Assembly (NCBI GenBank): GCA_946183095.1
Contig: CAMHBE010000080.1
Location: 1-7,624, forward strand
Length of the DNA stretch: 7,624 nucleotides
From: an uncultured Clostridia bacterium
GTDB taxonomy: Bacteria; Bacillota; Clostridia; Oscillospirales; Ruminococcaceae
Reading direction: 5' to 3'
The notes under the pieces are model-generated. The model had not been told where the DNA came from. It made no database searches and was given only the letters and a program-made list of their open reading frames with translations. Of the stretch, positions 1 through 6,072 are shown piece by piece. Numbering within the stretch: the stretch's first letter is position 1; every line of letters starts with the position of its first letter. Position numbers and translations under genes: made by a program.

Positions 1-114
1 TTTCCACGGCAGTATGCCGCTTAAAAACGTCTCCACGGGCCCCATTTTCTTCCGTTTCTTTGGGGCGCGGCGCTTGTCGGTATTTTTCTTGGGTGTTAAT
101 TCAAGTTCGGGCAT
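1..114 (-). CDS. Partial gene: N-terminus of a probable third sortase
   Basis: The first 38 codons of a minus-strand gene that runs off the left edge; the frame is open from an ATG at 114-112 to base 1. The product begins MPELELTPKKN, continues through a Lys/Arg-rich stretch, then reads GPVETFLSGILPWK. This resembles the cytoplasmic segment just before the membrane helix of the complete sortase at 1386-2705 (KKKKPNIFVRAIHAIFPMKGD), so a third tandem sortase is the best guess. The catalytic domain lies outside the window and cannot be confirmed. The start is 16 nt after the TAA of the upstream sortase gene, with only a purine-rich AAGAAAGAAG stretch as a ribosome-binding site, so translation may be coupled to that gene. 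It could instead be an unrelated membrane protein with a basic N-terminus. Confidence 0.6.
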   Translation of the reverse strand, partial: MPELELTPKKNTDKRRAPKKRKKMGPVETFLSGILPWK

Positions 115-130
115 TTATGCTGCTTCTTTC

Positions 131-1312
131 TTATTCTGCTGTTGCTGTGGTAGTCTCGTGCTTCTCGTAGTATTCGTCAAATCCCTTTATCTTGGAAGTA
201 TCCCACTTTCTGCCGCCCCAGCTTCCGCCGTAGAGCTTATACACATAGTCAAAGTAAAGCGGGTCGGGGTTGAGGTATGCCTTGGAGGTATCAACTTCCT
301 CGCTCTCGCCGTCTCTTACGCGTCTTGCAAATACAACGAAACGTGTATCGGCATTTGCTTTGCCGAGCGGGTAATAGCAAGTGGAAAGTGTGAGAAGTTC
401 ATCGCCGTATTCGAGGTCAACGTCGGTGTAGAACAGGCTCCTGTCCATTATCTGACCGAGGTAGTCATAGAACTCGCCCTCGTTTGCAATAGTCCTCTGC
501 TTATAGTATTTGAACACTTCACCGTTCTTTTCTTCGGTGTTTACGAATATCGCGGCAAATACCTTATATGTACCCTTTTCCCAGATAGTGTCGAATGTCA
601 CCGTAGGAGAAGTCGTGTACTGGTTCAGGCTGTTGCTTGCGGTCGTGGGATGCCCCACCGCATACCACGGGCAGTATCTCGTTATCTTTGCGAAACTCTT
701 GCCGGATGCCATGTTATGTCCGTAGAGAATGGTGTTCGCGGGACGTGTTCTTGTGGTGAACGGGCACTTGAAGTCGGCGAATATCGCACCTTCCTTTACC
801 ACTCTGTACAGGAAATCATGGGTCAGGAAGTACTTGTTGTCGGTGTACTGCACAACAGGCTCGCTTATATCCGTCTCGCCGGGTATGTAAACATTCACCC
901 AGCCTATCATATTATCGTTTATCGACTTATATTCCTCGTAAGTCTGCGGATCGTGTCCGAGAGCGTCGAGAGCATCCTTCACTCTCTGATATGTCTCGTC
1001 GTCATCGTAGCTCGAACGGTCGATCTTCGTGGAGCTCAGATCCTTGAACGAGCCCCATGAATCGTCCGGCGCAGCGTCCGTCATTACCGGCAGGGGCGGC
1101 GGAGTTGTCGTTGTGGTGGTCGTTACCTTCGGAGCCGAGGTCGTCTTTGCGGTAGTGGTGTCCGAGGGAGCCTCCGTCACAGGCGCGGGAGTATCGGCAG
1201 TCTGCTGCGTATCGGTCGCGGCGTTGTTGTCACCGCAGGCACCGGCGGACATTACCATGCACGCGGCAGCGAGCAGCGCGGCTATCCTCTTTGTCTTGCT
1301 TGATCTTAACAT
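131..1312 (-). CDS. Class B sortase with lipoprotein-type signal peptide
   Basis: A 393-residue sortase, a cysteine transpeptidase that joins sorted proteins to the cell envelope outside the membrane. The catalytic set is visible: His199 in ILYGHNM, Cys312 in the class B signature TLSTC, and Arg324 in ADTRFVVFAR. Instead of the usual uncleaved N-terminal helix it begins with a basic n-region (LRSSKTKR), a hydrophobic core and a lipobox-like SAGAC (Cys26; Cys18 is a poorer alternative). This suggests lipid anchoring. Residues 31-80 form a Thr/Pro/Ala-rich linker with a run of seven Thr, typical of an extracellular spacer. The sortase fold covers about 130-335. A C-terminal tail with GGSWGGRKWD (362-371) is shared with the neighbouring sortase. 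The ATG at 1312-1310 follows an AAGGA motif nine or so bases upstream. It lies 73 nt after the preceding sortase gene. Substrates are unknown and none is encoded nearby. Extra cysteines at 183 and 214 are absent from the paralogue. Confidence 0.9.
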   Translation of the reverse strand: MLRSSKTKRIAALLAAACMVMSAGACGDNNAATDTQQTADTPAPVTEAPSDTTTAKTTSAPKVTTTTTTTPPPLPVMTDAAPDDSWGSFKDLSSTKIDRSSYDDDETYQRVKDALDALGHDPQTYEEYKSINDNMIGWVNVYIPGETDISEPVVQYTDNKYFLTHDFLYRVVKEGAIFADFKCPFTTRTRPANTILYGHNMASGKSFAKITRYCPWYAVGHPTTASNSLNQYTTSPTVTFDTIWEKGTYKVFAAIFVNTEEKNGEVFKYYKQRTIANEGEFYDYLGQIMDRSLFYTDVDLEYGDELLTLSTCYYPLGKANADTRFVVFARRVRDGESEEVDTSKAYLNPDPLYFDYVYKLYGGSWGGRKWDTSKIKGFDEYYEKHETTTATAE

Positions 1313-1352
1313 AGTTTTTCATCCTTTTTTAAAATATTGTTGTTGTATATAT

Positions 1353-1365
1353 CGGGCATTGCCCG
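1353..1365. other. Short GC hairpin between the two complete sortase genes
   Basis: CGGGC, a 3-nt loop and GCCCG form a perfect 5-bp inverted repeat in the 73-nt gap between the sortase genes. On the minus-strand transcript it is followed by an A/T-rich stretch without a proper U-run, so it is a poor terminator. It could tune mRNA processing or partial readthrough between the genes, or be incidental. Confidence 0.3.
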
Positions 1366-1385
1366 GCTTTTAACTCTCTTGCGGT

Positions 1386-2705
1386 TCAGCCCTCATAGCT
1401 CAGCAGCTTTGAGCTGTCCCACTTTCTGCCGCCCCAGCTTCCGCCGTCGCGCTCATACTGGAACCTGAATTTCAGCGGGTCGGTGTTGCGCACAGCCTTT
1501 GAAACATCCACTTCGGCGCTCTCCCCGTCCCTTATCTTTCTTGCAAACACCGCCACACGGGTATCGGCGGTTTCCTTGCCGTAGGGATAATAGCAGGTCG
1601 AAAGAGTGAGTATCTCATCACCGTATGTGAGGTCAACGTCCGTCCAGAGCACACTTCTGTCCATAATATCAAGAATAAACGTGTTAAACGTCTCTTTATT
1701 TGCAAAATCCCTGTAATTGAGGTAAGGATATACCTCTCCGAGCTCTTCCTGCGTATTGAACAGCACACAGGCGAATACCTTCCACTCGGCGTTCTCGTAC
1801 AGCGTATTGAACGTTACGGTGGGGTGGTCGCGGTAGAATTTCAGCGGGTCGGCGCTCTCTTTCGGCTGGTAGTAACGCGAGAGTTTCGCGAACATCGTAT
1901 CGCCGTTCCACATATTATGCCCGTACAGTATCGTATTCCCCGACAGCCTGCCGTTATCGAACCTGTTGCGGTAGTCGGCGAATATCGCGCCGCGCTGTGC
2001 ATCCTCTTTGTAGAAGTTATGCGTGAGGTAGTAGTCGTTGTCCTCCGACTGCACAACGGGGTAGTCGATATTGACAATAGGATCATTTTTGTCACCGAGC
2101 TTCACCCAGCCCACTATATCGGGATTTATCGAGTACAGCTTCATGAAGTCTATCTGTATCTCCGGAACTTCTTCGAGCACCTTTTCTACTTCGTTCACCG
2201 ACAGATCGACGATACCGCTTATCTCTATCGGGGTGGGCTTGCTGCTTTCGTCCAGCGTCACCGAGGCAGTCGGCTGATATATGCGGCTGAGTTCAACGTC
2301 GATCTTCTGGTTGTTCCACTCAACTATCACGTTATACACCACAGAGCCGCCGGTTATCACGAATGCTACCACCGCGATATCGAATATGATCTTCCTCACG
2401 GATTCGGCAACGCCGTCGCCTTTCATGGGGAATATCGCGTGTATCGCACGGACGAAGATGTTCGGCTTTTTCTTCTTTTCCCCGTAGTAATCATCATCTT
2501 CATCATCTTCATAGACTATCTGCTGCTTCTTTTTCGTATTTTTCCGTGTGTCGGGGATATCGTCGTCGTCATCATCATCGTCAAAGTAACTTGCCGTGAT
2601 GTAAGTTCCGTCGGCTGCGTCTTCCTCGGTCGGCATATCGAACGAACGTTCCCTGCCGGAATGACCGCTTGTTTTTCTGTGCGGTCTTTTGGAAAAGCTT
2701 GACAT
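1386..2705 (-). CDS. Class B sortase, membrane-anchored, with acidic cytoplasmic N-terminus
   Basis: A 439-residue sortase. Catalytic residues are His263 in ILYGHNM, Cys371 in TLSTC (class B signature) and Arg383 in ADTRVAVFAR. From the N-terminus it has about 105 predicted cytoplasmic residues, including a run of eight Asp (42-49) and an EDDEDDD patch followed by KKKK. A single membrane helix follows at about 106-130 (IIFDIAVVAFVITGG onward), then a linker and the extracellular sortase domain from about 185 to 395. The tail carries GGSWGGRKWD, as in the next gene. I chose the ATG at 2705-2703 because AAGGAG lies 6 nt upstream. A TTG six codons earlier is in frame but includes that Shine-Dalgarno sequence, so it is unlikely. 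It starts 26 nt after pncC and is probably cotranscribed with it. At about 440 residues it is much longer than typical SrtB (~240-250), mainly through its N-terminal region. Function and substrate are inferred from family only. Confidence 0.92.
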   Translation of the reverse strand: MSSFSKRPHRKTSGHSGRERSFDMPTEEDAADGTYITASYFDDDDDDDDIPDTRKNTKKKQQIVYEDDEDDDYYGEKKKKPNIFVRAIHAIFPMKGDGVAESVRKIIFDIAVVAFVITGGSVVYNVIVEWNNQKIDVELSRIYQPTASVTLDESSKPTPIEISGIVDLSVNEVEKVLEEVPEIQIDFMKLYSINPDIVGWVKLGDKNDPIVNIDYPVVQSEDNDYYLTHNFYKEDAQRGAIFADYRNRFDNGRLSGNTILYGHNMWNGDTMFAKLSRYYQPKESADPLKFYRDHPTVTFNTLYENAEWKVFACVLFNTQEELGEVYPYLNYRDFANKETFNTFILDIMDRSVLWTDVDLTYGDEILTLSTCYYPYGKETADTRVAVFARKIRDGESAEVDVSKAVRNTDPLKFRFQYERDGGSWGGRKWDSSKLLSYEG

Positions 2706-2711
2706 AACTTT

Positions 2712-2717
2712 CTCCTT
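2712..2717 (-). promoter_or_regulatory. Ribosome-binding site fixing the sortase start
   Basis: AAGGAG on the minus strand lies 6 nt before the ATG at 2705. It rules in this start over the in-frame TTG at 2723-2721, which would place the motif inside the coding sequence. Confidence 0.75.
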
Positions 2718-2731
2718 TAACAATTCTCTAT

Positions 2732-3244
2732 TTATATAGTCTGTATTTTTCTCAAAATAGTTTCAAGTGCCGTGAGCGCTGTTTCATATCTTATGGCTTC
2801 ACGGGCATTTGCGGCTTCCGGGAATTGTTCCCCGGTAAATAAATACTTTTTCGCTTCTGCAAAACTTTCAACCGCAACACCGATATAAACCGTTCCTACG
2901 GGCTTTTCGGGAGTTCCCCCCGTGGGTCCCGCGATACCCGTCACCGACACTGCTATATCTGCGCCGGAAAGTTTACGGACACCCTCTGCCATTTGCACGG
3001 CTGTTTCTTCGGACACTGCACCGACAGTCGCAAGCGTATCCTCTTTCACGCCGAGGAGCTTCATCTTTGCTTCATTTGCGTATGTGCATACTCCGAAACC
3101 GAACACATCGGAAGAACCGGACACCGAGGTTATCTCTGCGGAGATAAGCCCGCCGGTGCAGCTTTCGGCGGTTGCAGCCGTAAAACCGCGCTCCTTTAGT
3201 AATTGTACTACATTTTCGGCTGTTTTGTCAAGTTTTGTTACCAC
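2732..3244 (-). CDS. pncC: NMN amidohydrolase PncC / CinA C-terminal domain protein
   Basis: A 170-residue stand-alone CinA C-terminal domain. Members of this family deamidate nicotinamide mononucleotide to nicotinic acid mononucleotide, recycling NMN into NAD in the cytoplasm. Family motifs are present in order: ATAESCTGG (24-32, containing the putative catalytic Ser28), TYANEAK (54-60), GAVSEETA (75-82) and [11 protein letters not shown] followed by GTVYIG (100-122). The N-terminal molybdopterin-binding-like domain of full-length CinA is absent, as in PncC-type proteins. The start is a GTG at 3244-3242. The only good Shine-Dalgarno sequence (AGGAG at 3259-3263) is 14 nt away, which is long, but no better in-frame start codon exists and the N-terminal length fits the family. 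It is the first gene of the run leading into the sortases, with a 26-nt gap. The shared transcript is probably incidental to function. Confidence 0.9.
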   Translation of the reverse strand: MVTKLDKTAENVVQLLKERGFTAATAESCTGGLISAEITSVSGSSDVFGFGVCTYANEAKMKLLGVKEDTLATVGAVSEETAVQMAEGVRKLSGADIAVSVTGIAGPTGGTPEKPVGTVYIGVAVESFAEAKKYLFTGEQFPEAANAREAIRYETALTALETILRKIQTI

Positions 3245-3571
3245 TTTGTAATAATTTACTCCTGATTTTTTATTTAATTTTCACAAAAAGGAATAATGCA
3301 GCACACCCATCATTACCTATAGAGTCTCGTGCATTTACCGAACGCGGCGATGTAGGAAGCGTCTTCTGACGCAAAAACAAACCCGATTTGGAGCGCGCCG
3401 CATATTGCCCTCTCGCAAGTCTCATCTGCATTATCGCGGCGTGTAACGTCTCCACGCCGCGCGTGGCGCCGCCCGCGGAGGGCAAAAAATCTCAAGCGGC
3501 AGCGTCCTCTCGCCTCTCTCAAGCGTCAGCGTCCTCTCGCCGCTCTCAAGCGCAGCGCCCTCTCGCCGCTC
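3245..3571. other. Gene-free, structured and repetitive intergenic region
   Basis: About 327 nt separate thiI from pncC. The pncC-proximal part (about 3245-3300) is A/T-rich and may hold the pncC promoter, but I found no convincing -35/-10 pair. The rest is GC-rich and contains a small hairpin at 3359-3372 (GCGTC, TTCT, GACGC), a long imperfect stem at 3405-3485 and tandem repeats from 3490. Short open frames cross the region, but none has a ribosome-binding site or a recognisable product. No clear terminator for thiI is visible: the only U-run on the minus transcript (3489-3484) is not preceded by a good hairpin. Confidence 0.6.
3405..3485. repeat. Long imperfect inverted repeat with nested hairpin
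   Basis: TTGCCCTC at 3405-3412 pairs with GAGGGCAA at 3478-3485. The stem continues, after one bulged T, with CGC (3414-3416) against GCG (3475-3477), giving about 11 pairs. Inside it, CGCGGCGT (3435-3442) pairs perfectly with ACGCCGCG (3454-3461) around an 11-nt loop. The arrangement could form a branched RNA or a cruciform. I do not recognise it as a known RNA family, and it may belong to an interspersed repeat. Confidence 0.5.
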
Positions 3572-3574
3572 TCA
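3490..3574. repeat. Tandem ~27-bp repeats abutting the thiI stop codon
   Basis: Three near-identical units begin at 3490, 3517 and 3544 (offsets 27, 27, then 26), each reading TCTCAAGCG, then a variable base or two, then CAGCG and CCTCTCGCC. A fourth partial unit (TCTCA) starts at 3570 and overlaps the thiI stop codon at 3572-3574. Differences are single substitutions or a one-base deletion. A degenerate cousin (CCCTCTCGCAAGTCTCA) occurs at 3408-3424. Confidence 0.8.
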
Positions 3575-4744
3575 CAATCTGAAATCCTTTATCTCGATAC
3601 CTTCTATTGCCTTCTGTATCAGCGGCTCGAAATCGAATCTTGCTTCTGCCCTCTCTACTTCTTCTATTACCGGCTTTGTTTTCGGGTGTTTGGGTGTAAA
3701 TACCGTGCAGCAGTCCTCATAGGGCTGGATAGAAGTCTCGAACGTACCTATCTTCCGGGATATCTCCGTTATTTCCTTCTTGTCGAGCCCTATCGCGGGA
3801 CGGAACACGGGATATTCCGCGACCTTATCGGTACAGCCGAGCGCCATGATAGTCTGGCTTGCGACCTGACCGACGCTCTCGCCCGTTATCATCGCTTTGT
3901 AGTCCTTTTGCGCACAGATACGGTTCGTTATCTTTATCATAAGTCTTCTCATTATCACCGTGAAATATTCCTCGGGGCAGTTGTCGCGCAGTGCTTCCTG
4001 TATCTCGGTGAACGGCACCACATAAAGCCTTATATCCCCGCAGTAGGGCACTATCTCCGTGCAGAGCTCCTCCACCTTCATCAGCGCACGTTCCGAAGTA
4101 TAGGGCGGGCTCTGGAAATGTATCGCGTCGATGCCGATACCGCGCTTCGCCATCATGTACCCCGCAACAGGGCTGTCGATACCGCCCGACAAAAGCAGCA
4201 ATGCCGTGCCGCTGCTGCCGACGGGGATGCCGCCGACACCTATGATGCGCAGGGCACTCAGATACGCGTTCGTGTCGCGTATCTCGCATTTTACCGTAAC
4301 ATCGGGGTCATGCACATCGACCGTAAGATGCGGGAAGGCTTCGAGCACCGCAGCACCGAGCTCCTGCTGTATCTCGGGCGAACGCAGCGGGAAACGCTTG
4401 TCGGAGCGCTTGGCTTCCACCTTGAACGTTTTCGCGGCACCCAGCACCTCGTCGAGATACGGCATACCCTGCTTCACTATCTCGCCGAAATCTTTGGGCA
4501 GCACCGCCGCGCGCTGCACCGCTGCAACGCCGAATGTGCGCGTTACCCACCATATCGCCTTTTCCATGTCGGCTTCGTCATTTTCCGGCATTATATATAT
4601 CGTTGACTGGTTGCGGGTGATCGAAAATTCACCGCACTTTTTCAGTCTGCGCTTTATATTCCTGACGAGCAGATCTTCAAAAGATGCCTTATTCAGACCT
4701 TTGAGGGCTATCTCGCCGTATTTTGCCATTATTACTTCCTGCAT
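3572..4744 (-). CDS. thiI: tRNA 4-thiouridine synthase ThiI (no rhodanese domain)
   Basis: A 390-residue ThiI. It adenylates U8 of tRNA and receives persulfide sulfur to make 4-thiouridine; in some bacteria it also delivers sulfur for the thiamine thiazole ring. The N-terminal ferredoxin-like part (AKYGEIALKGLN, 7-18) and THUMP domain (to about 165) precede the PP-loop ATP pyrophosphatase domain, with SGGIDSPVAGYMMAKRG at 186-202. ITGESVGQVASQT (286-298) and the PYEDCCTVFTPKHPKTKP segment (341-358, Cys345/Cys346) are typical. There is no C-terminal rhodanese domain, so length matches the Bacillus-type protein (~400) rather than the E. coli one (~480). Such ThiI proteins take sulfur from a dedicated NifS-like desulfurase, and one is encoded two genes upstream. 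The ATG at 4744-4742 follows GAGG by 8 nt and immediately follows the TAA of the small upstream ORF, suggesting translational coupling. Confidence 0.96.
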   Translation of the reverse strand: MQEVIMAKYGEIALKGLNKASFEDLLVRNIKRRLKKCGEFSITRNQSTIYIMPENDEADMEKAIWWVTRTFGVAAVQRAAVLPKDFGEIVKQGMPYLDEVLGAAKTFKVEAKRSDKRFPLRSPEIQQELGAAVLEAFPHLTVDVHDPDVTVKCEIRDTNAYLSALRIIGVGGIPVGSSGTALLLLSGGIDSPVAGYMMAKRGIGIDAIHFQSPPYTSERALMKVEELCTEIVPYCGDIRLYVVPFTEIQEALRDNCPEEYFTVIMRRLMIKITNRICAQKDYKAMITGESVGQVASQTIMALGCTDKVAEYPVFRPAIGLDKKEITEISRKIGTFETSIQPYEDCCTVFTPKHPKTKPVIEEVERAEARFDFEPLIQKAIEGIEIKDFRL

Positions 4745-4903
4745 TTACGTTTCCTCTTTTTCTGCAATATCCGCAATTTCTTTTTCTATCTCCGCGATAG
4801 TCTCACTGTTGAAGAACGAACTCAGAAAATCTATAGTGATCTCCGTCTGCCCGTCATTCAAATGATCTATGAGCTTTTTCGCGTATTCCTTCGCATCTTT
4901 CAT
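4745..4903 (-). CDS. Small conserved-looking ORF, 52 residues, between nifS and thiI
   Basis: A 52-residue ORF starting MKDAKEYAKKLIDHLNDGQ and ending in an acidic helix-prone stretch (EIEKEIADIAEKEET). It is clearly placed to be translated: GGAG lies 7 nt before its ATG (4903-4901), the start is 3 nt after the desulfurase TAG, and its TAA (4747-4745) touches the thiI ATG. The composition is strongly acidic (9 Glu and 5 Asp against 6 Lys), with two likely amphipathic helices around a short linker, no Cys, and no membrane segment or signal. I do not recognise the family. Its position between a sulfur donor and its acceptor invites the idea of an adaptor or regulator, but that is inference only; it could equally be a leader that couples translation of thiI to nifS. 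Confidence 0.75.
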   Translation of the reverse strand: MKDAKEYAKKLIDHLNDGQTEITIDFLSSFFNSETIAEIEKEIADIAEKEET

Positions 4904-4906
4904 ATA

Positions 4907-6007
4907 CTATCTCCGAAACCTCTTTATACCGTCCGAAATACCCTCCGCAAGCGCGTCTATATCACTTTCCTCTGTGAAAGGCGACATACTCACGCGTATG
5001 GCGCAGTCCGCGTCCTTGTCGGAAACTCCGAACTCGGCGAGAACTCCGCTCGTCTTTCCCTTTGAGCACGCTGAACCGCTCGACACATATATCTCCCGTT
5101 CTTCGAGAGAGTGCAGCATTATCTCGCTGCGCACACCGCGCACAGAAAAGTTCAGGATATTCTTCGCGTTCCCGAAACTGTTTATCACAACATCGTCAAG
5201 CGTGCCGAGCGCCGCCGTGAGCCTGTCATTCAGCGCGGCATACTTCTGCGTGCAGTCGGGATAACTGCGCACGGCTTCGGCAAATCCCGCTATCAGATCT
5301 ACGGGTTCGGTACCCGAACGCAGATCTTTCTGCTGCCCGCCGCCCCTTATCAGAGGCTCAAACCGTATGTTCTTCGCAAAATACAGCGCACCTATGCCTT
5401 TCGGTCCGTGTATCTTGTGCGCAGAAAGACTGATGATGTCGGCTCTGAGCTGCTTTGACGGCAGTTTGCAGAATCCCTGCACCGCGTCAACGTGTACTAT
5501 GGTGTGGGGATTTTCGCGCTTTACGGCCTTGTACACCCGCGCCGTGTCTATCATGAAGCCCGTCTCGTTGTTGACCCACATGATGCTGACCATGAGCGTT
5601 TTCTCGTTCACCGCGTCGATTATGCGCTGTTCGTAGTCCGCAATGCCCTTCGGCGATACCCGAACGACGTTATATCCGCTGTCTGCAAGCGCATCGAGAG
5701 GTCTTGCGACGCTCGGATGCTCGAATGTCGTGGTAACTATCCCGCCGCCGTTGTGGCGGTACGCTTTCGGTACACCGAACAGCGCGGTATTGCTCGCCTC
5801 GGTAGCTCCGGAAGTGAACAGTATCCCGCCTTCAAGCCCGAGCTTATCGAGCAGCACGGTCTTTGCGTCCTTTATAACTTTTTCGGCATTTATGCCCATT
5901 CTGTGCAGCGACGACGCATTGCCGAAGTTGGCTGCCATGTTGTCGCCCACTGCCTTTATCACGCTGTCAAACGGTCTTGTCGTTGCCGCGTTGTCAAGAT
6001 AGATCAA
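4907..6007 (-). CDS. Cysteine desulfurase, NifS/IscS family (probable ThiI partner)
   Basis: A 366-residue PLP-dependent cysteine desulfurase that converts cysteine to alanine and carries the sulfur as a persulfide. Visible landmarks, numbered from the chosen start: YLDNAATT near the N-terminus, ATEASN (68-73), His97 in FEHPS (PLP stacking), Asp174 and Gln177 in HVDAVQ, Lys198 in SAHKIHGPKG (Schiff base), RSGTEP (230-235) and catalytic Cys314 in SSGSACSKGK. I chose the TTG at 6007-6005 because AGGTGAG sits 7 nt upstream and the protein then begins (M)IYLDNAATT as family members do. An upstream in-frame ATG at 6061 lies almost at the predicted transcription start and adds 18 unconserved residues. 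A GTG at 6019 is another possibility. Its lead position before thiI fits the Bacillus NifZ-ThiI arrangement for 4-thiouridine. A role in Fe-S assembly cannot be excluded. Confidence 0.95.
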   Translation of the reverse strand: MIYLDNAATTRPFDSVIKAVGDNMAANFGNASSLHRMGINAEKVIKDAKTVLLDKLGLEGGILFTSGATEASNTALFGVPKAYRHNGGGIVTTTFEHPSVARPLDALADSGYNVVRVSPKGIADYEQRIIDAVNEKTLMVSIMWVNNETGFMIDTARVYKAVKRENPHTIVHVDAVQGFCKLPSKQLRADIISLSAHKIHGPKGIGALYFAKNIRFEPLIRGGGQQKDLRSGTEPVDLIAGFAEAVRSYPDCTQKYAALNDRLTAALGTLDDVVINSFGNAKNILNFSVRGVRSEIMLHSLEEREIYVSSGSACSKGKTSGVLAEFGVSDKDADCAIRVSMSPFTEESDIDALAEGISDGIKRFRR

Positions 6008-6014
6008 ATCAATA

Positions 6015-6021
6015 CTCACCT
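6015..6021 (-). promoter_or_regulatory. Ribosome-binding site for a TTG-initiated desulfurase
   Basis: AGGTGAG on the minus strand ends 7 nt before the TTG at 6007-6005. This spacing decides the start in favour of TTG. The GTG inside the motif (6019-6017) has no comparable motif of its own. Confidence 0.6.
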
Positions 6022-6072
6022 GCTTGCTCAAATGTAGATCTCTTGTTCCGCATATAAACATACTTATATATT

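Noticed and set aside
14..1060. Long plus-strand open frame (348 codons) opposite the lipoprotein-type sortase
   Set aside because: It is antisense to a gene with intact catalytic motifs, its product has no recognisable domain, and it has no ribosome-binding site. It is a codon-bias shadow.
1824..2702. Plus-strand open frame (292 codons) opposite the membrane sortase
   Set aside because: Complementary to a clear sortase; its Val/Ile-rich runs merely mirror the Asp codons of the true gene.
3359..3372. Hairpin GCGTC-TTCT-GACGC as a terminator for thiI
   Set aside because: On the minus transcript the U-run lies before the hairpin and not after it, so it does not fit intrinsic termination.
3270..3522. 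Two overlapping small minus-strand open frames in the thiI-pncC gap
   Set aside because: No Shine-Dalgarno sequence, overlapping frames, and the region is better explained by inverted and tandem repeats.
3490..3574. Tandem repeats as a CRISPR array
   Set aside because: The units are contiguous with no unique spacers of constant length, and no cas genes are nearby.
3686..4606. Plus-strand open frame (306 codons) opposite thiI
   Set aside because: Antisense to an unambiguous ThiI. The translation is His/Arg/Tyr-rich, as expected of a reverse-frame shadow.
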